64,000 nt of DNA from Thermaurantimonas aggregans. Its GTDB lineage: Bacteria > Bacteroidota > Bacteroidia > Flavobacteriales > Schleiferiaceae. Of this stretch, positions 7,788 to 16,344 are shown in pieces (position 1 is the stretch's first letter; each line of letters opens with the position of its first letter). The position numbers and the translations under genes were made by a program. Where the stretch lies: positions 1 to 64,000 of the forward strand of contig NZ_BHZE01000005.1 of NCBI RefSeq assembly GCF_003851885.1, given 5' to 3'. The notes beneath the pieces were generated by a model, which made no database searches, was not told where the DNA came from, and was given only the letters and a program-made list of their open reading frames with translations.

Positions 7788-9785
7788 TTAATGGGCTGTA
7801 TTGGCGTTTCGTTTCTGAAGTTGTGCTTTGCGCTGGTTCAAGAAATTGATGTAGTGCTGTACCAATAGTTGATCGTTTTCTAGAGTGTGTGGAGGGGTAT
7901 TTTGGAAGAAGGGGATCAAGCCGCGCGGATACTCGCCACTGGCAGCTATGGCTCTCAAGCTGTATTTGATGATTTTGTGGATTTTAGCTTGGTATTGAGG
8001 CATTTCCCATTTGGGTTCGTAAACGAGATTTAGCGTATTGAGGGCGTCGTTGTGGTAGCCGAGTTTGTGTTCGACTTCTGCTTTGTTGAGCAAAGCTGCT
8101 GTGTAGCGGGGTGCGATTTTCAATGCTTTGATGTACCACTCACGTGCCATCAGCAAGTCATTTTGGGCTTTGTAGTAGTTGCCCATCTGGTTCATGCTGA
8201 TAAAGTGATAGGGTGTAAGCCCAAGGGCTTTTTCGTACATCTCTTTCATCATCGGCCAGTTTTGAAATGCCATATAGCCTAATCCCATGTAATAGTACAT
8301 TGTATTTCCCACACGATCCACCACAAAGTAGTCGCTAATAGCACTTTCAGCCAGAGGAATTATGCGTCGTGCATCTTGTCGGGCATTGGCTTCGAGCACT
8401 TTTACACTTATTTTCTCGCTTTTTAATTTTTGATAGGCTGAATAGGAGCTTGCTAATCCAATCCCTACAAAAATAAGCGATGTCCACGATGGTAATCTGA
8501 TTATACCCTTATGCGATTTTGAAAGTACAAATGCTGCTGTAGAAAGTATTAGTAATTGAATTTCAGGTCTCTCTAATGGAAAGTCAAAAAAGCTAAATCC
8601 TAAATATCCCACAATACTGAGCAAGGAAATGAGCATTTGGCGTTTTACCAGATGCTCTTGTGAACTCTTTTTTACGGAATAAGCCGTGGCTAGTACAAGT
8701 ATCCAAAATGCACTAAAAAAGAGAAAACCAAAAATTCCGCTTTCTGTCAGCACCCACAAAAAGTCGTTGTGCGGCTGAGGCAACACTGTTTCACCGTCCA
8801 TTACTGACGTATTCATGCCCTCAACACCGTATTTAGGAAACCAAAATTGCCAGTTCCCTGCACCCACCCCTAACGGATTTTCTTTAAACATTTCAAGGGA
8901 ATTTTTCCAAAACTTTAGCCGATGGTTTAAGTTAGTAGGGTCAATTATTTGATGGCGCGAAATGTAAATACTGCCAACCAGCGTAAAGAAAGCTAGCGAA
9001 AAAGGTATGATGCGCTTGTAAGTAAGCTCTAGTTGCCGGCTATTTCTGAGCCAACGAATGGCTGAAGGCAACAGTAATAGTAATGAGAGAAAAAGACCTA
9101 CCCAGGCAGCGCGCGTCCTCAACAATCCTATCACAACCAAAGACATCCAAAAGCCGGCTAAACCCAATACTCTATATCCAAAATCAGAATACCTCAGCAC
9201 ATAATACATCCATGGCAGTACAATCAATAATGCCCCTGAAACCAGATTCTTGTGACCAATGACAGACTGAACGCTGTACATCTGCTGTAGAATATCTTCT
9301 TTCTTAAGCAATAACAAGATCTGAAACAGTGCCACTAACGATATAATGACAGCCGCTGCAGAATACAAAGTAGTGAGATGGCGTTCATCGATACTTTTGC
9401 GCCTTAGGAGATTGAAGAGTATCAGAAAATATGCAACTGACAGACCGTGACGTATGAATTCAACCCGTGCATCAACCTCTACCAAAGCATTGGGAATCAG
9501 AAATGCCATTGTAATCCACCACCCAAAAAGTGCTATACCTGCATAGTGAATCTCGAAAGTTTGATTTTTAAACCTCTGAAAAAAATAGAATCCAAGAAGT
9601 ACTGTTAAGAGTCCGATGGCGATTTGTCTGGGCAGTTGTGCCGGATCGGGCAGAATCTTATCGAAATAGAGAAAAAACAACCCACAAGAGAAAACTGTCC
9701 AGATTAAAAAAGAAAATGTGCCACTCTGTGTCTTATTTCCGGCCGATTTTTTGGTATTGGTTTTAGCTTCAGCGTTTTTACCCAT
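7788..9785 (-). CDS. O-antigen ligase / Wzy-like membrane protein with TPR tail
   Basis: A 665-residue protein. Residues about 25-430 hold ten to twelve hydrophobic helices with a large periplasmic loop carrying the Wzy_C pattern (RLKFWKNSLEMFKENPLGVG and an HNDFLWVLTESG motif). Residues about 480-620 contain TPR-like repeats. Such proteins ligate or polymerise surface glycans, with the TPR part probably binding partners. The Lys-rich N-terminus is cytosolic. It is the first gene of the operon that continues with MscS, Ppx/GppA and the response regulator. No other glycan gene is nearby, so its substrate is open. Confidence 0.82.
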   Translation of the reverse strand: MGKNAEAKTNTKKSAGNKTQSGTFSFLIWTVFSCGLFFLYFDKILPDPAQLPRQIAIGLLTVLLGFYFFQRFKNQTFEIHYAGIALFGWWITMAFLIPNALVEVDARVEFIRHGLSVAYFLILFNLLRRKSIDERHLTTLYSAAAVIISLVALFQILLLLKKEDILQQMYSVQSVIGHKNLVSGALLIVLPWMYYVLRYSDFGYRVLGLAGFWMSLVVIGLLRTRAAWVGLFLSLLLLLPSAIRWLRNSRQLELTYKRIIPFSLAFFTLVGSIYISRHQIIDPTNLNHRLKFWKNSLEMFKENPLGVGAGNWQFWFPKYGVEGMNTSVMDGETVLPQPHNDFLWVLTESGIFGFLFFSAFWILVLATAYSVKKSSQEHLVKRQMLISLLSIVGYLGFSFFDFPLERPEIQLLILSTAAFVLSKSHKGIIRLPSWTSLIFVGIGLASSYSAYQKLKSEKISVKVLEANARQDARRIIPLAESAISDYFVVDRVGNTMYYYMGLGYMAFQNWPMMKEMYEKALGLTPYHFISMNQMGNYYKAQNDLLMAREWYIKALKIAPRYTAALLNKAEVEHKLGYHNDALNTLNLVYEPKWEMPQYQAKIHKIIKYSLRAIAASGEYPRGLIPFFQNTPPHTLENDQLLVQHYINFLNQRKAQLQKRNANTAH

Positions 9786-9943
9786 CTTTTTATTGTGAAT
9801 AAGTTAATGCTCCGATTTCTGTAAAAACCAAGTTTTTTCTATCATCGTACAAATATGCATCGGAATGGCTGCCAATTGTAATCACAGCCATATTATCCAA
9901 CGTCTCATGTACATTCGCCGTAAATATTTTTCAGAAGAATAAA

Positions 9944-10312
9944 ATGAAAGGTATCTTGAGTATCGTGCTCCTGGTAATGAGCAACACCTTTATGACGCTG
10001 GCCTGGTATGGTCATTTGAAATTTAAAGAGTGGAAATGGTTTGAAAATGCCGGTATTGTGGCTATTGTGCTTATTAGCTGGGGTATAGCCCTGTTTGAAT
10101 ACTTCTTTCAGGTACCGGCAAATCGCATTGGCTTCAAAGGTAACGGTGGGCCATTTACCCTTCTACAGCTCAAAGTCATTCAGGAGGTCATTTCTATAAC
10201 TGTATTCTTGATCTTCGCGTTGGTTTTTTTTAAAACAGAACAACTTCGACCAAACCATTTGGTCGCATTCGTTTTAATCGTGATAGCAGTATATTTGGTT
10301 TTCAAAAAATAA
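9944..10312 (+). CDS. DUF486 / DMT-superfamily small membrane protein
   Basis: A 122-residue protein with four membrane helices, matching the DUF486 family of small DMT-like proteins. Features include the opening MSNTFMTLAWYGHLK, the central WGIALFEYFFQVPANRIG and the LKVIQEVIS helix. It is probably an inner-membrane transporter working as an oligomer; the substrate is unknown. It starts a three-gene plus-strand operon: the rhodanese lipoprotein begins 4 bp after its stop. Confidence 0.85.
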   Translation: MKGILSIVLLVMSNTFMTLAWYGHLKFKEWKWFENAGIVAIVLISWGIALFEYFFQVPANRIGFKGNGGPFTLLQLKVIQEVISITVFLIFALVFFKTEQLRPNHLVAFVLIVIAVYLVFKK

Positions 10313-10316
10313 AGTT

Positions 10317-10691
10317 ATGAAAATCAAAAGACTGGCATCCTCAGGATTGTTCTTTCTGTTAATAGCTTGTTCGAATAATTCCTCTACGTCCACCCACACC
10401 GATATCGATGCCACTACTTTCGATACATGGCGTCAGAGTCCAAATGTACTTGTGCTCGATGTGCGGACACCTGATGAATTTGCCGCCGGGCACGTTGAAG
10501 GAGCCCTTAACGTCGATTATTATGCTTCCGATTTTGAAAATCAATTGAAAAACCTGCCTAAAAAAGATACAGTGCTGGTTTACTGCGCAAGTGGTCGCCG
10601 TAGCTCAGCCAGTGTAGAGGCATTGAAAAAAGCTGGCTTTACTTACATCGGAAATTTAACTGGAGGGTACAATAATTATAAAAATCGATGA
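10317..10691 (+). CDS. Rhodanese-like lipoprotein
   Basis: A 124-residue protein. The N-terminus is a lipoprotein signal (hydrophobic core, then LLIACSNN with the lipidated Cys near residue 18). The rest is one rhodanese domain with the active-site loop CASGRRS (Cys near residue 92). Rhodaneses transfer sulfane sulfur; in the periplasm such single domains may act in sulfur transfer or redox chemistry. Its stop overlaps the ATG of the next gene (ATGA), so it is translated together with the haem-binding DUF3365 protein. Confidence 0.88.
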   Translation: MKIKRLASSGLFFLLIACSNNSSTSTHTDIDATTFDTWRQSPNVLVLDVRTPDEFAAGHVEGALNVDYYASDFENQLKNLPKKDTVLVYCASGRRSSASVEALKKAGFTYIGNLTGGYNNYKNR

Positions 10692-11311
10692 AAAAGTACG
10701 CTGTATTCCTTGTGCTTCTGTCATTTATCCTCTTTTACAAGTGCGGACAGAACGCCAGTGATGCATCAGAAGAAACCCAAAGCCAATTCACAGGGCAGGC
10801 GCGGATTGATGCGCAGAAAATCGTTTCCGTAGCGCAAAGCGCACTGCTCGCAGAGCTGCAGAAAGGCCTCGAAGGCGGTGATCCTGCAAAAGCGGTCACC
10901 TATTGTAATGAACGCGCATATCCCGTGACCGACAGTCTATCGAAACACTTTGGTGTGATGATACGCCGGGTAGCCCTCAAGTACCGCAATCCGGCCAATA
11001 AACCCGACTCCATCGAAACGGCCGTACTCCAGCACATGGCCGAGCTATCTGCCAAGGGTCAAATTCCACCGGCGCAGACCATCGACCTCTTCGACGGCTA
11101 CATCCGCCACTTTGAACCCATCATTATGAAACCTCTGTGCCTCAATTGCCACGGTGTTCGCGAACGTGGCGACATTGCACCCGCGACTATGGACGAGATT
11201 CGCAAGCGCTACCCCGATGACCGGGCATACGATTTCAACCTCAATGAACTAAGAGGTGCATGGGTAGTATATATGGCGGCTAATTCAGCTCCAGATCAAA
11301 AAAACAAATAA
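10688..11311 (+). CDS. DUF3365 (Tll0287-like) haem-binding lipoprotein
   Basis: A 207-residue protein with an N-terminal signal that ends in a Cys (FYKCGQ), consistent with a lipoprotein. The body matches DUF3365/Tll0287-like proteins, and near residue 155 it carries a CLNCH motif, the CxxCH signature for covalent c-type haem. It is probably a periplasmic sensor or electron carrier. The operon joins it to a rhodanese lipoprotein and a DUF486 membrane protein, which hints at a periplasmic sulfur or redox function. It is followed by a terminator at 11338. Confidence 0.82.
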   Translation: MKKYAVFLVLLSFILFYKCGQNASDASEETQSQFTGQARIDAQKIVSVAQSALLAELQKGLEGGDPAKAVTYCNERAYPVTDSLSKHFGVMIRRVALKYRNPANKPDSIETAVLQHMAELSAKGQIPPAQTIDLFDGYIRHFEPIIMKPLCLNCHGVRERGDIAPATMDEIRKRYPDDRAYDFNLNELRGAWVVYMAANSAPDQKNK

Positions 11312-11337
11312 TTTTTTACTCGCATTTTCACCCAATC

Positions 11338-11366
11338 AGCTGTCTTAAGCAGGCAGCTTTTTTTTT
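11338..11366 (+). terminator. Terminator after the DUF486-rhodanese-DUF3365 operon
   Basis: AGCTGTC (11338-11344) pairs with GGCAGCT (11352-11358), with one G-U, around a 7-base loop, and runs directly into about nine T. It sits 26 bp after the DUF3365 stop. Confidence 0.75.
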
Positions 11367-11376
11367 ATTTTTTGGG

Positions 11377-11525
11377 GGGCGTGCCCCTCACTTCCTTCGC
11401 TTCGCTCTGTCGTTCGGGTCGGTCCCTTCCGGGCTCGCTGTTCGCTCGGTGCCTCACTTCGCTCGGCACTGCCGGCTCTGCCGGCACCCTACAGGCACCT
11501 CACGCGGCAGCAGCCTGTCGGCTGC
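11377..11525. repeat. Structured dispersed repeat, copy A
   Basis: A GC-rich block beginning GGGCGTGCCCC and ending in GCAGCC-TGTC-GGCTGC. A second copy lies at 63199-63347. The copies share a 37-base core (11416-11452 versus 63239-63275) and a 51-base 3' part with about six mismatches in total. The segment between GCCCC and GGGTCGG differs completely. A stem GTGCC/GGCAC (11449-11453 with 11465-11469) corresponds to GTGC/GCAC with a different interior in copy B. It fills most of the 314-bp gap before gcvT. It is most likely a high-copy structured element; I see no credible protein. Confidence 0.75.
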
Positions 11526-11598
11526 TAACCTATTAACCGACTTTACAACTCGAATCGAAAATTTTTAAAATCATGTGAAAGTAGCTGTTACATTCATG

Positions 11599-11606
11599 TA
11601 GCTTTG
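11599..11606 (+). promoter_or_regulatory. Putative -7 promoter box (TAGCTTTG) for gcvT
   Basis: Exact TAnnTTTG match 19 nt before the gcvT ATG at 11626, downstream of repeat copy A. No clear -33 element was found. Confidence 0.45.
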
Positions 11607-11625
11607 TTCCCAAAAATCAACTTTA

Positions 11626-12702
11626 ATGAAACAAACTGCTCTCACCCATATACACCGGGCCATGGGTGCTAAAATGGTGCCTTTTGCCGGTTTTGAAATG
11701 CCTGTACAATACGAAGGTCTTATCGCAGAGCACCACGCCGTACGCCAGGCTCTCGGTGTTTTCGACGTATCGCACATGGGCGAATTTTTGGTCGAAGGTC
11801 CTGAAGCTCTTGATTTGATTCAATCTGTCACTACCAACGACGCCTCAAAACTCTTCCCAGGCAAGGTACAGTACAGCTGCATGACCAATGAGCAAGGCGG
11901 AATTGTGGACGACCTGCTCGTGTACATGCTCGCCGAAAATCGCTACATGCTCGTAGTTAATGCTTCAAACATCGAAAAAGACTTCCAGTGGATACAGTCC
12001 AAAAATCGTTTCGACGCACGACTTACAGATATATCAGATCAAACCTCACTTTTAGCTGTTCAAGGCCCTAAAGCCGCTGAAGCCATGCAGTCGCTCACCG
12101 ATGTTAAGCTATCGGATATGGGTTATTACACCTTTCAGTATGGCCGCTTTGCAGGCATCGATCATGTACTGATTTCTGCCACAGGCTATACCGGAGCCGG
12201 AGGCTTTGAGCTCTATGTGCCCAATGAGGCTGCGGAAACTCTTTGGAAAGCCGTGCTCGAAGCCGGCAAGCCATTTGGAATAAAGCCTTGTGGATTGGGT
12301 GCACGCGATACCCTGCGCCTCGAAAAAGCCTTCTGCCTATACGGCAACGATATCGATGACACTACCAATCCCATCGAAGCCGGGCTTGGATGGATTACAA
12401 AATTCACCAAAGCATTTACCGCCAGCGATATCGTAAAAAAAGTAAAGGAGGAAGGGCCCAAGCGAAAACTCGTTGGATTCGAAATGATCGATCGCGGCAT
12501 TCCACGCCATGACTATCCGATACTCAACGATCAAGGAGCAGTGATAGGTAAAGTCACCTCTGGTACCCAATCGCCTTCTCTCAACAAGGCCATCGGTTTA
12601 GGTTATGTAGCTCCTGACTCATCCGCACCCGGTAGCGAAATCTACATTGATATTCGCGGCAAGCAGCTAAAAGCTGTGGTGGTGAAGACACCTTTTTTGT
12701 AA
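11626..12702 (+). CDS. gcvT: Aminomethyltransferase, glycine cleavage T protein
   Basis: A 358-residue full-length T protein. It takes the aminomethyl group from lipoyl-H protein to tetrahydrofolate, giving methylene-THF and ammonia in the cytosolic glycine cleavage system. The N-terminus ([16 protein letters not shown]) and FDVSHMGE near residue 46 are strongly conserved, as are [12 protein letters not shown] near 188 and [11 protein letters not shown] near 225. It stands alone: gcvH and gcvP are not in the window, which is common in Bacteroidota. It is convergent with the S41 protease gene, 24 bp away. Confidence 0.96.
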   Translation: MKQTALTHIHRAMGAKMVPFAGFEMPVQYEGLIAEHHAVRQALGVFDVSHMGEFLVEGPEALDLIQSVTTNDASKLFPGKVQYSCMTNEQGGIVDDLLVYMLAENRYMLVVNASNIEKDFQWIQSKNRFDARLTDISDQTSLLAVQGPKAAEAMQSLTDVKLSDMGYYTFQYGRFAGIDHVLISATGYTGAGGFELYVPNEAAETLWKAVLEAGKPFGIKPCGLGARDTLRLEKAFCLYGNDIDDTTNPIEAGLGWITKFTKAFTASDIVKKVKEEGPKRKLVGFEMIDRGIPRHDYPILNDQGAVIGKVTSGTQSPSLNKAIGLGYVAPDSSAPGSEIYIDIRGKQLKAVVVKTPFL

Positions 12703-12726
12703 AATATAAATACAATTATCTGAAAA

Positions 12727-13725
12727 TCAAAGAAGTTCCTGGAGTGCCCGCTCGATGATTTCATCGCGAGTGAGGTCGCTCCAGTCAAACGAAGCCGGAA
12801 TTTGCGGGGGTACACCGTCTTCCGCGTAATTATTGCCTTGTAAGTCGAGCAACTGGCTTACAGAAAAGCGATAGCGCCAACCATTGGGAAGCTGACCTCC
12901 GTTTGGCAACCCACCACCTCCGCCGGTGGTGTCGCCTATCAGCGTAAGATTAGGCAAGGCAAGGCTGAGAACGGCAAAAAAAGTAGTAGCACTGTATGAA
13001 CCTTTGTCGATCAGCACCATCACTGGTTTGAGATAGCGTACAGAGCCATCGGGGGTGATATAAAAACTTTCTCTTTTGCTGAAGTCAGAGTGTCCCGGAC
13101 CATTTCTCGTAATGGTATAACCTGCCAAAACTCGCTCATTGGTAAATCGACTTAGCAAGAGCGGCACATTGAAAACAGATCCCCCTCCGTTTGATCGAAG
13201 GTCAAGGATGATCCCTTTTGTGTCCTTGTAGCGGTTAAGCACAAAATCGAGTTGTTGACCCGAAAAGCTGCTCATAAAGCTCGAATACCGGATATATCCC
13301 ACCTGTCCGCCGGCTAGGAAATCATGAAAAAAAGGACCGGTTACCCAGCCGTTTGGCACATAGTATTGCTGTACTGTGCGTGCATTGTAGTTGGCCGGCG
13401 AGCGCAATTCGATATTGAATCGAGAAACATTAAAGGGCGCCACCAGATTGGTGTGGTCGTCGCGAAGTGCGTTGAGCATGGTAGCTAAAATCTCAAAGAG
13501 TTCAAATTCAGAAGATTGGCTACTTAGCTTCGGTCTTAAAGTATCACGAACAGCATTCCAATCGATGTTTTTTAATTCAAAATACGAATATTTTTTGTCC
13601 ACTTCATTCCACAGGTAGTCGAAATTGACTAATGGATCGGCTGATGCGCGGTCTTTTTCAAAAAGTACTTTTTCACAACCCGATAAAACAAAAATCGAGG
13701 TTAGTAAAGCGAAATAATTTTTCAT
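12727..13725 (-). CDS. S41-family (C-terminal processing type) peptidase, lipoprotein
   Basis: A 332-residue protein. The signal ends in a lipobox (FVLSGCE, Cys about residue 17), so it is probably anchored in the outer or inner membrane. The tail-protease core has the strand GIILDLRSNGGG near residue 175 and the Ser-containing segment DKGSYSATTFF near 240, which is the nucleophile position. I see no clear PDZ domain, as in short tricorn/CtpA-like S41 proteins of Bacteroidota. The start ATG overlaps the stop of the upstream barrel-like gene by 4 bp, so the two are coupled. Confidence 0.85.
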   Translation of the reverse strand: MKNYFALLTSIFVLSGCEKVLFEKDRASADPLVNFDYLWNEVDKKYSYFELKNIDWNAVRDTLRPKLSSQSSEFELFEILATMLNALRDDHTNLVAPFNVSRFNIELRSPANYNARTVQQYYVPNGWVTGPFFHDFLAGGQVGYIRYSSFMSSFSGQQLDFVLNRYKDTKGIILDLRSNGGGSVFNVPLLLSRFTNERVLAGYTITRNGPGHSDFSKRESFYITPDGSVRYLKPVMVLIDKGSYSATTFFAVLSLALPNLTLIGDTTGGGGGLPNGGQLPNGWRYRFSVSQLLDLQGNNYAEDGVPPQIPASFDWSDLTRDEIIERALQELL

Positions 13726-14648
13726 TCTTTTCTGCGAATTTTACGTTCGAAGTAATAGGTAAATCCAGCGCTATGCGTAGCCATCTGAAAGGCTTCATGA
13801 CGGCCCGGAGCATGCAGTGCGTCCCAATCATAGAAAAGCGAAAAGGCGTTGCCATTATGCAGATACCAAAGCCATTCGATGTGAGTCTGTAGCCTCCATC
13901 CGTTCATCGACCATTTATAGTTGGCAAAAATCCATTGGAGCGGGTGGGTTTCAGTACCGATGATTTCAGCATCATAGGCATAGGCATAGCCCGGTCTGAA
14001 GTTGAAATTCAGCAATCCTGCATTCATTTGAACGCGCAGTTCCCTGCGTCGCTCCTTCAATTTGACTTTAAATAAATAAAAATTCAGCTGTCGTTCCCGT
14101 TTACGTGTCATATCTCGTGTTACCAATCCTGTGGCCATCAAATTCGAAATGTTTTCCAGACCTAATGCGTTGTTGAACAATCCCGGATTAAGCCGAATAT
14201 TTTGTGTAATGACAAGGGAAGGACCAACCTTGAAATTCCACATGTCACTTGAATACTTATTACTTCCGAATAAATAATGATAATACACCTGCATACTAGT
14301 GTAGGTAGCAGTGCTGATGGAACTGAGCACAGTGCTCTCAGGTGCCTGGCCAAATGCCGTAAAAAGACCAAAACGAAGGTCGAGTATCTGCTCTCGGGTG
14401 GCTGAGCGACTATGGTTGCTGGTGGTCAATAATAGGCCCGGCCCTGTGTAGAAAAGTGGTGAAGTGGCAAAGTCGCGGTAACTGACTAATCCTGTGGCAA
14501 ATGTGCCGCTGAAATACTCACGCGTGGCGGAAGCATCAAAGCTTGCAGAGGGCACTAAGACTTGCTCTGATTTTTGACTAAATGATTCTAAATGAAGGGA
14601 TAGAAATAGGAAAGGCAGAAAAACGGTGTGAAGAGAAATACGGCGCAT
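13722..14648 (-). CDS. Unrecognised exported protein, probably outer-membrane barrel
   Basis: A 308-residue protein with a cleavable-looking signal (about residues 1-24). The rest has alternating aromatic-rich strands and turns and ends in a strand followed by a charged tail, which resembles a small outer-membrane barrel of 10-14 strands. I do not recognise a named family. It is translationally coupled to the S41 lipoprotein protease by an ATGA overlap, so the two may act together in the envelope. A -7 box lies 17 bp upstream. Confidence 0.65.
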   Translation of the reverse strand: MRRISLHTVFLPFLFLSLHLESFSQKSEQVLVPSASFDASATREYFSGTFATGLVSYRDFATSPLFYTGPGLLLTTSNHSRSATREQILDLRFGLFTAFGQAPESTVLSSISTATYTSMQVYYHYLFGSNKYSSDMWNFKVGPSLVITQNIRLNPGLFNNALGLENISNLMATGLVTRDMTRKRERQLNFYLFKVKLKERRRELRVQMNAGLLNFNFRPGYAYAYDAEIIGTETHPLQWIFANYKWSMNGWRLQTHIEWLWYLHNGNAFSLFYDWDALHAPGRHEAFQMATHSAGFTYYFERKIRRKE

Positions 14649-14665
14649 CTTTGAGAGATTCTTAA

Positions 14666-14673
14666 CAAATGTA
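14666..14673 (-). promoter_or_regulatory. Putative -7 promoter box (TACATTTG) for the barrel/S41 pair
   Basis: Exact TAnnTTTG on the minus strand, 17 nt upstream of the ATG at 14648. No -33 element was identified. Confidence 0.4.
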
Positions 14674-14730
14674 TGATTTACTACTGTGAATGAACGTCAA
14701 ACTTGAGACAAATCTCGTAAGTAGAGAGGA

Positions 14731-16263
14731 CTAAAGTTCATTCATCATATGCAAATAACTTTCCGCTTGATTTAGAATTTTGTTCTTTTCAGATTCTTCC
14801 ATTTTGTCCCATGTTTGATACATCATGCCAATGCGCGGATTTTTTTCGAGCAGGGATCGATTTCGACTGTAAAAGTGCCAAAAGAGGCTGTTAAAAGGAC
14901 AGGCACGCTCTCCATAGCGCATCTTGGGGTTGTAGTAGCAGCCATCGCAGTAGTTGCTCATCTTTCTGATGTAGTTGGCCGATGATACATACGGCTTAGT
15001 TCCAACGATGCCCCCGTCTGCAAACTGGCTCATTCCGCGGGTGTTGGTTATTTCTACCCACTCAAAGGCGTCGATGTAAATACCTAAATACCAACGATCT
15101 ACTTCATCCGGGTGGCAGCCGGCCAGCAGAGCAAAATTGCCTGTGACCATAAGTCGCTGAATGTGGTGGGCATAGGCCATTGACAGACTCTGGCCTATGG
15201 CGTGACGGAGGCAGTTCATACGCGTTTTTCCGGTCCAATACCATGAGGGCAATGGTCGGGTATGATTGAAGAAGTTGAGCATAGCATATTCCGGCATTCT
15301 GGCCCAGTAAATGGCACGCATGTATTCACGCCATCCAAGTATTTGACGCACAAATCCTTCTATTTGTGACAGGCTTATTTCGTCAGGCCGGCTTTCCCAC
15401 TCATCCACACAGCGACTAATAACTTCGAGTGGGTGTAAGATTTTGATGTTCAGAGCAAACGACAGGCGTGAGTGGTAACCTGTGGCGTAGTGCGTGTGCA
15501 TGGCGTCTTGAAAGGTGCCAAACCACGCTAATAAGTTTTTGGCAAAATACTCCAGCAGCTCCAGTGCTTCCTGCCGGTTGATGGGGTAGTGTATTTCATT
15601 ACCCGGAATGTGGCCGATGGTTGTAATCCCTAGTTTTTTAACAAGTTCGACAATTTCATCGGCTTTGTGATGAAAGAGTAGAGGAGCGGGTGGCACGTGA
15701 TTTTTTGGATAGGCCTGGCGGTTTTCAGCATCGTAATTCCAGCGACCGCCAATGGGTTGGCCGTTGTGATCGAGTAAGATGTTGTATTTCTTTCTGAAAT
15801 GCCTGTAGTAGGTCTCAAGGAGATGCATTTTTTTGCCGGCGAAAACTTCCGCAAGACTGTTTCGATCGGCGAGAAAGTGCTCTGAGCTCACCATTTTCAC
15901 CGGTATTCCCAGCGCATTTTTTAGCTCGGCCAACATTTTATCTACCCGATATTCGTCGGGTTCTTGATATTCCACCTGCTTAATGGGGTATTTATTGCAC
16001 AGCTGTATAATATTTTTTAAGAAAGATTGCTGATTCTGAGGATGATCGAGGGTGAAATATTCGACCTTATGCCCTTTACTTCCAAGTTTTTCGGCAAAGG
16101 CTCTCATAGCTAGAAAAATAGCGGCTATCTTCTGAATGTGATGTGCTACATAATCGGTTTCTGACCGCACTTCCATCAGGGTGTACACCACATCTGAACG
16201 GACTTCTGTAAACCAACTGTGCTGTATGTTGAGCTGATCGCCGAGAATAAGTCGAAGTATCAT
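14731..16263 (-). CDS. FeS-type bacterial cryptochrome / (6-4) photolyase family protein
   Basis: A 510-residue protein. The N-terminus (MILRLILGDQLN) opens a photolyase-related Rossmann domain, and the C-terminal half is the helical FAD-binding domain. Four cysteines are spaced 88, 3 and 13 residues apart: RMNCLRH, then CDGC, then ERAC. That matches the 4Fe-4S ligand spacing I recall for the FeS-BCP protein PhrB (350, 438, 441, 454). The family repairs (6-4) photoproducts with blue light, or senses light. The ATG at 16263 starts at the conserved strand; a longer upstream reading to 16299 is unsupported. Confidence 0.9.
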   Translation of the reverse strand: MILRLILGDQLNIQHSWFTEVRSDVVYTLMEVRSETDYVAHHIQKIAAIFLAMRAFAEKLGSKGHKVEYFTLDHPQNQQSFLKNIIQLCNKYPIKQVEYQEPDEYRVDKMLAELKNALGIPVKMVSSEHFLADRNSLAEVFAGKKMHLLETYYRHFRKKYNILLDHNGQPIGGRWNYDAENRQAYPKNHVPPAPLLFHHKADEIVELVKKLGITTIGHIPGNEIHYPINRQEALELLEYFAKNLLAWFGTFQDAMHTHYATGYHSRLSFALNIKILHPLEVISRCVDEWESRPDEISLSQIEGFVRQILGWREYMRAIYWARMPEYAMLNFFNHTRPLPSWYWTGKTRMNCLRHAIGQSLSMAYAHHIQRLMVTGNFALLAGCHPDEVDRWYLGIYIDAFEWVEITNTRGMSQFADGGIVGTKPYVSSANYIRKMSNYCDGCYYNPKMRYGERACPFNSLFWHFYSRNRSLLEKNPRIGMMYQTWDKMEESEKNKILNQAESYLHMMNEL

Positions 16264-16297
16264 CGTAATTCCAAAAAAACGCTTAGCTAACAAATAC

Positions 16298-16321
16298 AAA
16301 AGCCGGCATGTTCGGCCGGCT
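16298..16321 (-). terminator. Likely terminator after the kelch/T9SS gene
   Basis: On the minus strand AGCCGGC pairs perfectly with GCCGGCT around a 7-base loop and is followed by TTTTGTATTTG. It lies between the kelch gene stop (16345) and the photolyase start (16263). The T-tract is short. Confidence 0.55.
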
Positions 16322-16344
16322 CGTGGTGATCTAATCGTTTAGGA

